Of a DNA stretch of 64,000 nucleotides, positions 17,552 through 26,682 are shown in pieces. Each line of letters begins with the position of its first letter. The stretch's first letter is position 1. The DNA comes from Shinella zoogloeoides (GTDB lineage: Bacteria; Pseudomonadota; Alphaproteobacteria; Rhizobiales; Rhizobiaceae). Below the pieces are notes generated by a model that did no database searches, was not told the origin of the DNA, and worked only from the letters and a program-made list of their open reading frames with translations. A program made the translations under genes and the position numbers. Location of the stretch: contig NZ_CP086610.1 of assembly GCF_020883495.1 (NCBI RefSeq), forward strand, positions 2,461,501 to 2,525,500, read 5' to 3'.

Positions 17552-18358
17552 GTGTTTACTCTCACGATTCCTGTTTCGACGGATGGCCTCAGTGCAATCA
17601 AGGCCGACCTCACGCGCAAACTGCCTGATGTAAAATCCTCGCATCGCTGCGAGGCTATCGCGCGAGGGCTGGGTTTCCGCACCTATGCGACGGCTCTGGC
17701 GGCCGTGCAGGCGGGCGCTACAAGCACGACCCAGGTTCGCGGCGACCTCTTTGTCGCATACCTCGCGGAACACGCCTTCACTGTTTCACCGGCAGCTTTC
17801 TACCACGCTGCTGCAAAGCTAGCCCTTCGCGATGTCTGGGAACGCACGCCGAAGCTGACGATGTGGGGCATTGGCTCCGGCGGTCCACGGCGGAAGGACG
17901 ACGGGCGCTGGGAAGATTTCCGGGACATGAACGCCAGGTTCAAGGAAGCACGCTCGGAACTGCTCGGTGACGGCGCCGTGAAGCCGTTCCTTGCTTCGCT
18001 GGCCTTCCTCGGTCGGGTTACGCCGACAAAGACCATTCGGAAGGGAACGGGAAGCTACTGGCTGAAGCACATCGCGGAAAACTTCGCATGCAGCTACCCA
18101 GAGGGCGAAAAGCTCGGCCCGACCTATGTGGCGAACGGCGTGTTGATTGCGGCCGCGCTACACGCTGGCTTCAAGATGAAGACCTATGTCGATAATCTTG
18201 GCTATGATGAGTTGAACGTCAGCTTCAACATGTCGAAGCCTTGCCTTGAGGAACTCGACTATGAAGTGCGCCCAGACGGTGCGCGGGCGCAGGATCGACG
18301 GCACCGCGAGGCCATGAAGCGGAACCGGCACTATCCCTTTGGGTCAGCGACATTCTGA
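17552..18358 (+). CDS. Hypothetical island protein
   Basis: The start is taken as GTG at 17552 because GGAG lies seven bases upstream; the frame stays open to 17429. The 268-residue product begins MFTLTIPVSTDGLSAIKADL. Its first ~50 residues (LTRKLPDVKSSHRCEAIARG, LGFRTYATALAAV) resemble the small helical domain found at the start of many glyoxalase-superfamily-like plasmid proteins. The remainder, with AFYHAAAKLALRDVWERTPKL and ANGVLIAAALHAGFKMKTY, is not recognised. No function is proposed. Confidence 0.6.
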   Translation: MFTLTIPVSTDGLSAIKADLTRKLPDVKSSHRCEAIARGLGFRTYATALAAVQAGATSTTQVRGDLFVAYLAEHAFTVSPAAFYHAAAKLALRDVWERTPKLTMWGIGSGGPRRKDDGRWEDFRDMNARFKEARSELLGDGAVKPFLASLAFLGRVTPTKTIRKGTGSYWLKHIAENFACSYPEGEKLGPTYVANGVLIAAALHAGFKMKTYVDNLGYDELNVSFNMSKPCLEELDYEVRPDGARAQDRRHREAMKRNRHYPFGSATF

Positions 18359-18369
18359 TAGCCGCCAAT

Positions 18370-18404
18370 GTGGTCGCGCGGCGAACGAACGCTCGCGCGA
18401 CCAC
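18370..18404. terminator. Hairpin between convergent genes
   Basis: GTGGTCGCGCG (18370-18380) and CGCGCGACCAC (18394-18404) form an 11-bp perfect stem with a 13-base loop. It sits between the ends of the genes at 17552-18358 and 18433-18840. Confidence 0.55.
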
Positions 18405-18432
18405 GCCTTCTCTCCGCGATTGGCGGGGGGAA

Positions 18433-18840
18433 TCAGGCACGGGCTGACGTGATCAATCGCAGTAGCGCCGAAGTTCCGACAAATGCCCCACCGATGATGC
18501 AGAAGATTTGCCGCCAGATTTCGGACGGCACGGATTCCTTGGTGACGCCGTGGACGAGCGCATAGCCCGCGACGGCGGCGGGCGCGGCGAAGACCAGCGC
18601 CACGATCAGGCGCAGGATCGGTGAGCGCAGCGTGTCGAACAACAGCGCCAGCACGCCGAAGGCGGCGACGGCGGCGACAAAACCGACAAGGCCCGCGCCG
18701 ATGAATCCCGCGCCGGTGTGATAGGCGAACTGCGCAGCGGTAACGCCGAGCATAAAGGGCAAGGCATAGACGGCGAGCGTATAGGCCAGGATGCAAAGCC
18801 CGGCGATCAACACGACGCTCATCAGCATGACGGCAACCAT
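18433..18840 (-). CDS. Small multi-spanning membrane protein
   Basis: This 135-residue protein has about four hydrophobic helices (VVLIAGLCILAYTLAVYALP, GAGFIGAGLVGFVAAVAAFG, ILRLIVALVFAAPAAVAGYA, IFCIIGGAFVGTSALLRL). GGAGGAGAACC precedes the ATG at 18840. It lies just downstream of parB on the same strand, but a hairpin stands between them. No family could be named. Confidence 0.65.
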   Translation of the reverse strand: MVAVMLMSVVLIAGLCILAYTLAVYALPFMLGVTAAQFAYHTGAGFIGAGLVGFVAAVAAFGVLALLFDTLRSPILRLIVALVFAAPAAVAGYALVHGVTKESVPSEIWRQIFCIIGGAFVGTSALLRLITSARA

Positions 18841-18890
18841 GGTTCTCCTCCTTCATGGTGATTCCGACCGTGGCGACGGTCGAGGTGATC

Positions 18891-18921
18891 GGGCCGCGCG
18901 ACTGCGCGGCCCGCGATTTTT
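18891..18921. terminator. GC hairpin with T-run between parB-like and membrane-protein genes
   Basis: GGGCCGCGC pairs with GCGCGGCCC around a 4-base loop, followed on the plus strand by GCGATTTTTT. The T-run is on the plus strand while both neighbours are on the minus strand, so its use as a terminator for parB is uncertain. Confidence 0.45.
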
Positions 18922-18971
18922 TCGGACTGAAAGAAAGCCGGGGCCGCTTGCGCGCGCCCGGCCTGCCTTCT

Positions 18972-21071
18972 TCATTCCGCTGCGATGGCGAAATGGTCAT
19001 CATAGGCTTCCTGCGAGGATGCGGGCTCGACGGGTGCGAGGGCGAACGTCTCGGCCTGCTGGTCGGGCCATGCGGGACGCGCGGTGCGCAGCACGGGCGG
19101 GAGCCAGCCGGTCCCGGCCAGAAGCTGCTCGGCGGCTTCGGCCATCTCCACCTTCTTCTTGTCCGCGATCCGCTCCGCTGCCTCGTCGCCAAGGGCTTCG
19201 CGCACGGCGGCGAGGATATGGGCCTTGGTGACGCGCCCGAGATAGGTCCGCACGGTGGGCGTCCAGTGCGCCGTCATGTCGAGCGTCACCGCCGTCGCCA
19301 GCTTGTCCGCCGTTTCATGGGCGCGGCGCTTGCTGGTTTCCCACGGCAGCTTCACCGCATTGACGGTCAGCGAGGCGCAATGCGCGAGCAAGGCCATGAG
19401 GCTCGCATGGTCGAGACCGGCAACGAAGCTCCAGAGGTCGGCCACGTCGCGCGGCATATCCGCCGCCCATCCGGTGTGGCGGTCGTCCAGCATCTTCGCC
19501 ACCGCCGTGTCCTCGATGCCGTCCGCGTGGGCGGCGAGGTAATTGCTGGTCGGGCTGATTTCGAGGCAATGGGCCGTGCTGCCGCCCCGATAGAAGGTCT
19601 GCGCCGCCAGCGTGTTGATGACGGCGATCAACGCCATGTCCGGCTGCTCGCCAAGGGCGAGGCGCAGGCCAAGGGTGCGGTGCGCTGTCAGGTCGCGGAT
19701 GAGGGAATCGGGCAGCGGCTTGCCCGATTCCCCGGCGTCTTCTTCCGGCTCCGGTTCGGTTTCGGGAAGGTCATCGCCTTCGCCGTCCTCGCCGTCCCCG
19801 TCGAGGATTTCACCATCTGCGTTGACGCGCACGCCGCCGATGACGGTTTCACCGCTCTCGGCAAGTTCCGGCTCCGGCTCCGGTGCCTCGTCCTCGGCGC
19901 GTATGAAGCCGCGCTCGATCCGGGTTTCGCCGTTATGGGCAACGACGATGAACGCGCCGCCGCGCGCGATCTCTTGCGCATCGTAGGCATGGCGCTTGGC
20001 GTCGATCCGCTCGATCTCGGCTTCAAGCTCCGCGAGCCGCGCATCCACCTCGGGCGGGAGGTCAATATCGGCGTCTTCCCATTCCGCTGTCACGCGCTCA
20101 AGCTCGTCCTGCGCGGCGTCGTAGGCGGTGGCGTCTTCCTCCGAAAGCTCTACCGAATGCGGATAGACGCGGCGCATCCCATGCGCGTGGGGGAAGTCCA
20201 GATAGGCGGCGGTCCACTTCCACCCCTCGGCCTCCCGCACCTCGGCGGCGATCCGTTCCAGCTTCTCGACGGCAAGCCGCTCCAGAAGCACCGGGTCTTC
20301 AAAGAAGCCGCCGCGATCCTCGGTGAACAGGTCGCGGATGATGTTGCCGCCTGCCTCGGCATACGCTTGCGCGCCGACAAAGACCGCGCAGCGATCCGTC
20401 GCCGCGACGTTCATCTTGGTCAGGTCGCGCCGGATGATGGAGGGATCGCGGTTATAGGACAGGTTCTCATAGACGTGTTCCTGTCGCGCGTGATCGTCGG
20501 TGATGGCGAAGGCCATCAACTGGTCCAAGGTCAGTTCTCCGTCGCGATAGACCTGCAACAGCTTGGGGCTGACCGCGCCGAGCCGCATCCGCTGCTTCAC
20601 CACATGGGCGGTCACGCCGAACCGGGCGGCGATTTCCTCCGCGCCCCATCCCCGATCTTCCGAAAGCTCGCGGAACCGCTCGTACTGGTCGGCAGGGTGA
20701 AGGTCTTCGCGGGTCACGTTCTCGTCGAGGCTGATTTCCGCCGCGTCGTTCGCCGTATCGACGACGCAGCGGATGGGTTCGGTCTTCTTGATCTGCTTGC
20801 GCTTCACGCGCAGCATCTGCGCCAGTCTGCGGCCTTCTCCGATGCTGACGAGATAGAAGCCGGTCGGCGCGCCGTCCGCGTCCGCTTCCGGCTCGACCAC
20901 CAGATTTTGCAGGATACCCTTGGCGGCGATGCTCGCCGCCTTCGCCTCGATAGACGCCTCGCTGTGCGGGGTCTTGCGGGCATTCTTCGGGTGCTTCTTG
21001 AGCTTGTTGAGCGGGATGAAGACGGTCGCGCCGTGTTCGTCGGTCGGGGCGTTGGTTTCGGTCGTGGTCAT
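18972..21071 (-). CDS. ParB/RepB/Spo0J-like nuclease-domain protein
   Basis: This 699-residue protein starts at 21071 with AGGAGAAAGACC before the ATG. It has a ParB N-terminal domain (about 18-115: IPLNKLKKHPKNARKT, LVSIGEGRRLAQML) and a helix-turn-helix (AEEIAARFGVTAHVVKQRMR). A long acidic linker near the middle (DGDGEDGEGDDLPETEPEPE) and a helical C-terminus follow. It is much larger than chromosomal ParB (~290) and fits the large ParB-like proteins of plasmids and integrative elements, whose role may be transcriptional or in plasmid maintenance. No parA is adjacent. Confidence 0.82.
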   Translation of the reverse strand: MTTTETNAPTDEHGATVFIPLNKLKKHPKNARKTPHSEASIEAKAASIAAKGILQNLVVEPEADADGAPTGFYLVSIGEGRRLAQMLRVKRKQIKKTEPIRCVVDTANDAAEISLDENVTREDLHPADQYERFRELSEDRGWGAEEIAARFGVTAHVVKQRMRLGAVSPKLLQVYRDGELTLDQLMAFAITDDHARQEHVYENLSYNRDPSIIRRDLTKMNVAATDRCAVFVGAQAYAEAGGNIIRDLFTEDRGGFFEDPVLLERLAVEKLERIAAEVREAEGWKWTAAYLDFPHAHGMRRVYPHSVELSEEDATAYDAAQDELERVTAEWEDADIDLPPEVDARLAELEAEIERIDAKRHAYDAQEIARGGAFIVVAHNGETRIERGFIRAEDEAPEPEPELAESGETVIGGVRVNADGEILDGDGEDGEGDDLPETEPEPEEDAGESGKPLPDSLIRDLTAHRTLGLRLALGEQPDMALIAVINTLAAQTFYRGGSTAHCLEISPTSNYLAAHADGIEDTAVAKMLDDRHTGWAADMPRDVADLWSFVAGLDHASLMALLAHCASLTVNAVKLPWETSKRRAHETADKLATAVTLDMTAHWTPTVRTYLGRVTKAHILAAVREALGDEAAERIADKKKVEMAEAAEQLLAGTGWLPPVLRTARPAWPDQQAETFALAPVEPASSQEAYDDHFAIAAE

Positions 21072-21310
21072 GGTCTTTCTCCTATGGGCTTGGGTTGAAG
21101 CGCAGCGCTGCGCTGCAACCCTGCCCGTCGGCGAGACCGGGGGGTGTAAGGTGCAAGGGCGACCGGGACGGAGGGGGATCACCCGGCCTGCACAAGCGGA
21201 TCGAAGCCATGGCGAGAGTGGGAAACACGTATCCGCGCGGAAGGCTGGGGAGACCGTCTCGGTCGAGCGCCAGCGATCCCTTGCGCCGCGCCAGGGGGCA
21301 GAGCCCCCAA
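21072..21310 (-). repeat. Leader repeat, copy 2 (upstream of parB-like gene)
   Basis: Homologous to 15307-15525 over about 220 bases, with one insertion that accounts for the longer copy. It includes the ribosome-binding site and a palindrome at the same distance from the start codon. Confidence 0.75.
21094..21119. promoter_or_regulatory. 26-bp near-perfect palindrome in leader copy 2
   Basis: Same 16-bp perfect core (AGCGCAGCGCTGCGCT, 21099-21114) as at 15334, with flanks GTTG/CAAC. The flank mismatch differs between the two copies while the core is identical, which suggests selection on the core. Confidence 0.6.
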
Positions 21311-21552
21311 GCTAACGGCCCGGCCTGAGCGGAGCGGCGGCCGGGCGCAAGGACCGGATCAGGATGTGAAGGCCGATTCGCCCCGAACACCTCCATCCTG
21401 GTCTCCATCTTGTTCCGCCACGGTGCGACCATGCGAAAGCGCCCCGCGCGCAGGGGGCGTTGCGGGGTCTCCCCGCAGAAGGGGTCGGCCGAGACCCTGG
21501 CTCGGGCGCAGGGGAAGGCTTTCCCCATATCAGGCCGATCAGGCCGCTTCTT

Positions 21553-21669
21553 GCTCATATATTCATGAGCGACTTTTAGAAGTTTGCTCATGCCTGAGTG
21601 AGCAGTGTTAATTGTTTTGCTCACATATATATGTTAAAGATCGCCCGAAATGGACACATATATATGAGC
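21553..21669. promoter_or_regulatory. Multi-site operator of the Xre/Fic pair
   Basis: Four related elements built on GCTCA/TGAGC occur: an inverted pair GCTCATATATTCATGAGC (21553-21570), a weaker pair (21586-21603), GCTCACATATATATG (21619-21633) and its mirror CACATATATATGAGC (21655-21669). The start codon of the antitoxin-like gene (21664) lies inside the last one. This is the pattern of an autoregulated toxin-antitoxin promoter. The bases between 21311 and 21553 hold no gene that I can support. Confidence 0.6.
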
Positions 21670-22128
21670 GAAAAACAGGCCAGACTCGCCAGAAAGAACC
21701 TCGATAAACGGCTTTCTCCCCTGAGAGCCGACCGCATTCTGACGCCCTCGCGTGGCTGGACGAAAGCCATTCGGGAGGCCCTAGGCATGACCACTCGCCA
21801 GCTCGCCGAGCGCATGGGCGTGGCCCCCTCTCGCGTGACGACGATCGAAAAGGCGGAGGCCACGGGCGCGATCACCCTCAAGACCCTACGCGAGACGGCC
21901 GAAGCGCTCGACTGTCAGTTCGTCTATGCCTTTGTCCCGACCAAGGCCCTCGACGACATTCGCTACGATCAGGCCGAGCGCAAGGTGCGCAACGAACTCG
22001 CGCATCTCAATCACACGATGCGCCTCGAAAATCAGGCGGTGAACGCGGAAGACCTTGAAGGGCAAAAGCGTCGCATCGTGGCGGACTACCTCGCGCACTT
22101 TTCGCGGAAGCTGTGGGACAAGGAATGA
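21664..22128 (+). CDS. Mobile mystery protein A (Xre-family antitoxin-like)
   Basis: This 154-residue protein has a helix-turn-helix core (MTTRQLAERMGVAPSRVTTIEKAEATG) and the family pattern RLARKNLDKRL at the start and LKTLRETAEALDCQFVYAFVP after the HTH. The start ATG at 21664 lies in a repeat and lacks a good ribosome-binding site, so the mRNA may be nearly leaderless. The stop overlaps the next start (AATGA). Paired A/B genes of this kind are widespread on mobile elements and are treated as a Xre/Fic toxin-antitoxin unit. Confidence 0.85.
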   Translation: MSEKQARLARKNLDKRLSPLRADRILTPSRGWTKAIREALGMTTRQLAERMGVAPSRVTTIEKAEATGAITLKTLRETAEALDCQFVYAFVPTKALDDIRYDQAERKVRNELAHLNHTMRLENQAVNAEDLEGQKRRIVADYLAHFSRKLWDKE

Positions 22129-22715
22129 GCGATCCGCTTTTTGAGGGTGACGACGACGGAAACACACCGCTCGAAGCCGAGGAGCGCGAACAGCTCATTC
22201 CTTCCTACATCACGACGCGCGACGAGTTGAACGAGGCGGAGCTTGCCAACATCGCCGACGCCGTTCGTTGGGTCGGGCGGCGAAAGCGCAAGGTGCTCGA
22301 CCAAGATTTCCTGAACGAGTTGCATAAGCAGATGTATGGCGATGTCTGGAAGTGGGCGGGCACCTACCGCACGACGGCGCGCAACATCGGCATCGACGCC
22401 TATCGCATCCCGGTCGAGTATTATCAGGCGATTGACGATGCGAAATATTGGGCCGAGCACGCGACGTTTCCGCCGGATGAAATCGCGATCCGTTTCAGCC
22501 ACCGGGTTGTTGCGATCCATCCCTATCCCAACGGGAATGGCCGCTTCTCGCGCATGATCGGCGACCTGCTGGCGATCGAACTCGGCCAGCCGCGGTTCAC
22601 CTGGGGCCAGATCAATCTCGTCGATCCGTCCGCAACGCGGAAAGAGTATATCGCAGCACTCAAGGCCGCCGACGGGGGCGACTACGGCCCGCTCCTCGCG
22701 TTCGCCCGTTCTTAG
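22125..22715 (+). CDS. Mobile mystery protein B (Fic-domain protein)
   Basis: This 196-residue protein carries the Fic motif HPYPNGNGRFSR at about residues 131-142, with the catalytic His first. The upstream flap-like region is KQMYGDVWKWAGTYRTTARN. Fic enzymes usually transfer AMP from ATP to target proteins. Four-base overlap with the upstream Xre gene shows coupling, and the pair probably acts as toxin and regulator/antitoxin. No inhibitory S/T-xxxE-G/N helix was found in it, so inhibition may come from the partner protein. Confidence 0.87.
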   Translation: MSDPLFEGDDDGNTPLEAEEREQLIPSYITTRDELNEAELANIADAVRWVGRRKRKVLDQDFLNELHKQMYGDVWKWAGTYRTTARNIGIDAYRIPVEYYQAIDDAKYWAEHATFPPDEIAIRFSHRVVAIHPYPNGNGRFSRMIGDLLAIELGQPRFTWGQINLVDPSATRKEYIAALKAADGGDYGPLLAFARS

Positions 22716-22861
22716 CGCTCGCGTGCACGCACTTAGCGCGATAGCCCCGATATGGTTGCTTAAAGCGGCACATGCTGCCGATGGAGCGAGTGACGTTCCA
22801 CCGATTTGGGGCTAACTGTGAAATAGAAAAAATTTGTGATGGATGGCGCCGGGGGGCTGAG

Positions 22862-24676
22862 TTGAAGATTTACGCCGTTTCGATTGAGAATTTCAGGGGT
22901 ATCAGTTCAACCAAGCTGGTTCTGCCCGATCACGCTGTCCTTATCGGCGACAACAACACCGGCAAGTCCTCCGTTCTCGAAGCTATAGACCTTGCACTTG
23001 GGCCGGATCGACTGAGCCGCCGGCCTCCTGTCGACGAGCACGATTTCTACGAGGGCAAATATCTGCCCGGGGCTCCCGCTCCGGCCGAAGAGGGCGAAGC
23101 GCCAGCAGAGCCGCCGCCTGCACCGCAAATCACCGTCGAGGTGACGATCATCGGGCTGTCGGAGGAGCAGGAAGCCCGGTTTGGTGGCAATATCGAGTGG
23201 CTCAACGTCGAGACCGGAGACTTCTTCACGGAAGCAAATCCCGCTGGCGTGGATGCGGCGAATATCAAGGCGGCGCTGCGCGTCACGTTCATCGGCGCAT
23301 ACGACGGCGAAGAGGACGATTTCGTCGGCAATACCTATTACGCGCGCAGCCTGACGGATGAGGAGACACCAACGCCCTTCTCCAAGAAGGACAAGCAGCA
23401 TTGCGGCTTCCTCTTCCTGCGCTCGCTGCGAACCGGCTCGCGTGCGCTCAGTCTGGAGCATGGCAGCCTGCTCGACATCATCCTGCGGCTGAAGGAAATC
23501 CGACCGCAAATGTGGGAAGGCACGATCGGCACGCTCGCCGGATTCGATGTCGCGAGCGATCCTGCAATCGGCATTTCGGGCGTGCTGGAGAGCATCGACA
23601 AGTCGCTGAAGAAATATGTGCCGCGGGAATGGGGCGTGAAGCCGCATCTCAAGGTCTCGAACCTCACGCGCGAGCATCTGCGCAAGGTCGTGACCGCCTT
23701 CATAGCCACCGGCGATGGCGCACATGCCGCGCCCTTCTTCCGGCAGGGCACCGGCACGATCAACATGCTGGTGCTGGCGATGCTGTCGCAGATCGCCGAG
23801 GACAAGCAGAACGTCATCTTCGCGATGGAGGAGGTCGAGACCGCAATCCCGCCCTATGCCCAGAAGCGGATCGTTCACGAGCTGCGCAAGCTGGCAGCCC
23901 AGTCGATCGTCACCTCGCACTCGCCCTATGTCCTTGAGGAGTTCAAGCTCGACGAGACCGTGATCCTGTCGCGGGCGAATGATGGCATTCTCAAGCAGGC
24001 GCAGATCGCGCTGCCCGACAGCGTGAAGCACAAGCGCTATCGTCAGGAGTTTCGGACGCGGTTTTGCGAGGGCCTGCTGTCACGGCGCGTTCTAATCGCC
24101 GAGGGCGCGACCGAGGCGAGTTCCTTTCCGGTCGCGGCCCGCCGGCTCTCTGAACTGAACCCCGGCGTCTATGCCTCGCTCGAAGCGCTCGGCATCTGCA
24201 TCATCGATGCGGGCACCGAGTCGCAGATCGCCGATCTCGCTGGTCTCTATAAGGGCCTCGGCAAGCGGACGTTCGCACTGTGCGACAAGCAAACCGACCC
24301 CGCGAAGGCCGCAATCGAAGCCCAGGTCGAGCGCCTGTTCATGCACGAGGAAAAGGGCATCGAGGATCTAATCCTCAAGAATACGACCCAGGCCGCGCTT
24401 GAGCGTTTTTCAGATGCGCTCGATTGGCCCCCACATCTGTTGCAAAAGTTTCCCGATCCGAAGATCAATCTCGTCGCCGCGCTGAAGGAATATTTCGGGT
24501 GGGCGAAGGGCAACTGGGGGATCGCGGATTTCCTTGGTCAATGTTCGGAGGCTGAAATCCCGTCGTGGATTCGCGACGCTTGTGTGAGCCTGAGGGCGCT
24601 CTGCGATCCGCCGCCTGCACCGCCGGCTCCTCCGCAGGAGAATGGCGAGGACACCGCCGTCGAACTGGGCGAATAG
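22862..24676 (+). CDS. gajA: Gabija protein GajA (OLD-family ATPase/nuclease)
   Basis: This ~604-residue protein has an SMC/RecF-like start (LKIYAVSIENFRG), Walker A GDNNTGKSS at about 29-37 and a Walker-B-type FAMEEVETAIPP near 320. A TOPRIM nuclease domain follows, with LIAEGATEASSFP near 410 and DKQTDP near 474. GajA is a sequence-specific DNA nickase kept inactive by nucleotides and released when phage replication depletes them. The start is taken as TTG at 22862 behind GGGGGG; the frame is open to an ATG at 22772. It is followed nine bases later by the gajB helicase, the defining Gabija pair. Confidence 0.87.
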   Translation: MKIYAVSIENFRGISSTKLVLPDHAVLIGDNNTGKSSVLEAIDLALGPDRLSRRPPVDEHDFYEGKYLPGAPAPAEEGEAPAEPPPAPQITVEVTIIGLSEEQEARFGGNIEWLNVETGDFFTEANPAGVDAANIKAALRVTFIGAYDGEEDDFVGNTYYARSLTDEETPTPFSKKDKQHCGFLFLRSLRTGSRALSLEHGSLLDIILRLKEIRPQMWEGTIGTLAGFDVASDPAIGISGVLESIDKSLKKYVPREWGVKPHLKVSNLTREHLRKVVTAFIATGDGAHAAPFFRQGTGTINMLVLAMLSQIAEDKQNVIFAMEEVETAIPPYAQKRIVHELRKLAAQSIVTSHSPYVLEEFKLDETVILSRANDGILKQAQIALPDSVKHKRYRQEFRTRFCEGLLSRRVLIAEGATEASSFPVAARRLSELNPGVYASLEALGICIIDAGTESQIADLAGLYKGLGKRTFALCDKQTDPAKAAIEAQVERLFMHEEKGIEDLILKNTTQAALERFSDALDWPPHLLQKFPDPKINLVAALKEYFGWAKGNWGIADFLGQCSEAEIPSWIRDACVSLRALCDPPPAPPAPPQENGEDTAVELGE

Positions 24677-24684
24677 AGGGACGG

Positions 24685-26508
24685 ATGGTCGATCTGACTC
24701 TCGCGCAGAAGAATGTTCTGAAAGAAGACGGTCACCAGCTCGTCGTGGGCGGCCCCGGTTCCGGCAAGACCACTGTGTCCATCCTGAAGGCGGCGAAGAT
24801 TGCCCGCGAGAAACTCAGGCCGGGCCAGCGCATCCTGTTCCTGAGCTTTGCGCGCGCAACGGTTTCGCGCGTCTTCGAGGCGATCGACGAAGAGCAGTCC
24901 GTCACAAAGGAGGAGAAGAAGCGGATCGAGGTCGACACGTATCACTCCTTCTTCTGGCGCATTCTCAAGGCGCACGGCTATCTGGTCGGTTTTCCACGCC
25001 GGATGACAATTCTGACGCCGCCCAACGAGGCGATCGCGCTGTCAGCGATCCGCAGCGGCTTCAAGGCGCCGTCTAAGCTCACGGACGAGGAGAAGGCGCA
25101 GAAGGCCGCGCTGGAGATTGCCGAGAGAATGCGGTTGGCGACCGAGGAAGGCAAAATCTGCTTCGACCTGTTCGCGGAGCGCGTGGCTCTCCTGTTGCAC
25201 GGCTCCGCCAAGGTCCGCGATCTCGTATCGACCATGTACCCTTTCATCATCCTCGACGAGTTTCAGGATACCAGCGCCCAGCAGTGGCGCGCGGTCGAGG
25301 CCATCGGGAAGAGCAGCACGCTGATCGCTCTGGCCGATCCCGAGCAGCGCATCTTCGATTTCATCGGCGCGGACCCGGAGCGTCTCGACCACTTCAGAGA
25401 GGCTTTCAAGCCTTCCGAGCACGATTTGGCCGGAGACAACCATCGCAGCAAGGGGACGGACATTGCCTTGTTCGGCAACCACCTTCTAACCGGCAAATTT
25501 CGGGAAGAAGCATATCAGGGCATCGACTACGAGGGGTTTGCCTCGAATCCTAATCAGGCTTTCGCCTCGCTTGTCGCTCAGGTTCTGAAAGCGCGTAAGC
25601 GGCTAATCGCGACGGGCCGCCGGGACTGGTCGCTTGCGATTCTGGTGCCGACGAAGCGTATGACCCGGCTGGTCTCCGATAATCTGCGCGAGCCCTTCGG
25701 CAACGTGCCTCCGATCGCGCACACGGCGGCCGTCGACATGGAAGGCCCGATCCTGGCCGCGGAGGTGATCGCCTTCCTTCTCCAGCAGCGAAGTCACGCC
25801 GGCTGCTTTGACGAATTCGTCGATGTGCTTTGCAGCTATTTCAGCGGCCGAGGAGGCCAGGCGCCGACGAAGGGCGATCTGACGGAAGCGGCGCGTTTCC
25901 GCTCGGCGCTGGGCAAGTGGAATGACTGCCTCGTGAAGGGAAAGGCCGTTCCGGCAAACAGCGTCTTGCAAGCCACGTTCGCGGTCCACGAAGCTGCAAT
26001 GGCTGTTGCGCTGACTGGACAACCCGACGGCGACTGGACCGCGGTTCGAGCGGTGCTTGAGGCTGGTGCTTGCACTCGGCTCGCCGAGGTTGCGAAGGAG
26101 GCGCGCAACGTCCGGATTCTCGAACGCGGAACGCAGCTCCGGCAAGGCCTGTCGCAGGACTGGCGTGATACCGGCGGATACAAGAACGCGCTGGCTGTCA
26201 CTCGCCAAGCGTTCGTGCAGGAGCATTTCGCGACCGCTCACAAGCCGGAGTCGGGTGTCGTCGTGATGAACATGCACAAGGCCAAGGGCAAGCAATTCGA
26301 TGAAGTTATCATCTTCGAAGGGTGGCCGAAGCGCTACAGGGGCGAGATCGTCGGTAACCCGGATCGCATTGTGGGCGGCAATGTCCGCGCGGGAGCGATG
26401 ACGCAAGCTCGCCAGAATTTCCGCGTGAGTGTGACGCGTGCGAAAACCCGCACGACGATCATGTCTCCCAACGATGATGTTTGTGTGCTCCTGCTCCCTG
26501 CAGAGTGA
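24685..26508 (+). CDS. gajB: Gabija protein GajB (UvrD-like helicase)
   Basis: This 607-residue SF1 helicase has Walker A VGGPGSGKTT (about 21-30), LFLSFARATVSRV (motif Ia region), ILDEFQDTSAQQW (motif II, about 187), LADPEQRIFDFIGA (motif III), a motif V region MNMHKAKGKQFDEVI and motif VI VSVTRAKTRT. GajB senses DNA ends or single strands from GajA nicking and, in the known system, destroys nucleotides or DNA. The start at 24685 has GAGGGACGG upstream; a longer frame begins inside gajA. The motifs look intact, so the system may be functional. Confidence 0.88.
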   Translation: MVDLTLAQKNVLKEDGHQLVVGGPGSGKTTVSILKAAKIAREKLRPGQRILFLSFARATVSRVFEAIDEEQSVTKEEKKRIEVDTYHSFFWRILKAHGYLVGFPRRMTILTPPNEAIALSAIRSGFKAPSKLTDEEKAQKAALEIAERMRLATEEGKICFDLFAERVALLLHGSAKVRDLVSTMYPFIILDEFQDTSAQQWRAVEAIGKSSTLIALADPEQRIFDFIGADPERLDHFREAFKPSEHDLAGDNHRSKGTDIALFGNHLLTGKFREEAYQGIDYEGFASNPNQAFASLVAQVLKARKRLIATGRRDWSLAILVPTKRMTRLVSDNLREPFGNVPPIAHTAAVDMEGPILAAEVIAFLLQQRSHAGCFDEFVDVLCSYFSGRGGQAPTKGDLTEAARFRSALGKWNDCLVKGKAVPANSVLQATFAVHEAAMAVALTGQPDGDWTAVRAVLEAGACTRLAEVAKEARNVRILERGTQLRQGLSQDWRDTGGYKNALAVTRQAFVQEHFATAHKPESGVVVMNMHKAKGKQFDEVIIFEGWPKRYRGEIVGNPDRIVGGNVRAGAMTQARQNFRVSVTRAKTRTTIMSPNDDVCVLLLPAE

Positions 26509-26682
26509 GAACGGATGAAACTTGGCATCTTGCTGGCGGCAATGAGAGGACGGCACCGATCATCATCGCTAAGCTCCGCGCGCCAAATGCTCCCGAATTG
26601 GTGTTGATTGCGACCGCCTAACACCACCGATATCCGCATAAAATCGACGCAACATAACACCAACGCCGCGTCGACCGACATT

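Noticed and set aside
18855..21098. 747-codon plus-strand frame opposite the ParB-like gene
   Set aside because: Translation is low-complexity Arg/Gly/His-rich, while the minus strand has clear ParB and HTH motifs and a good ribosome-binding site.
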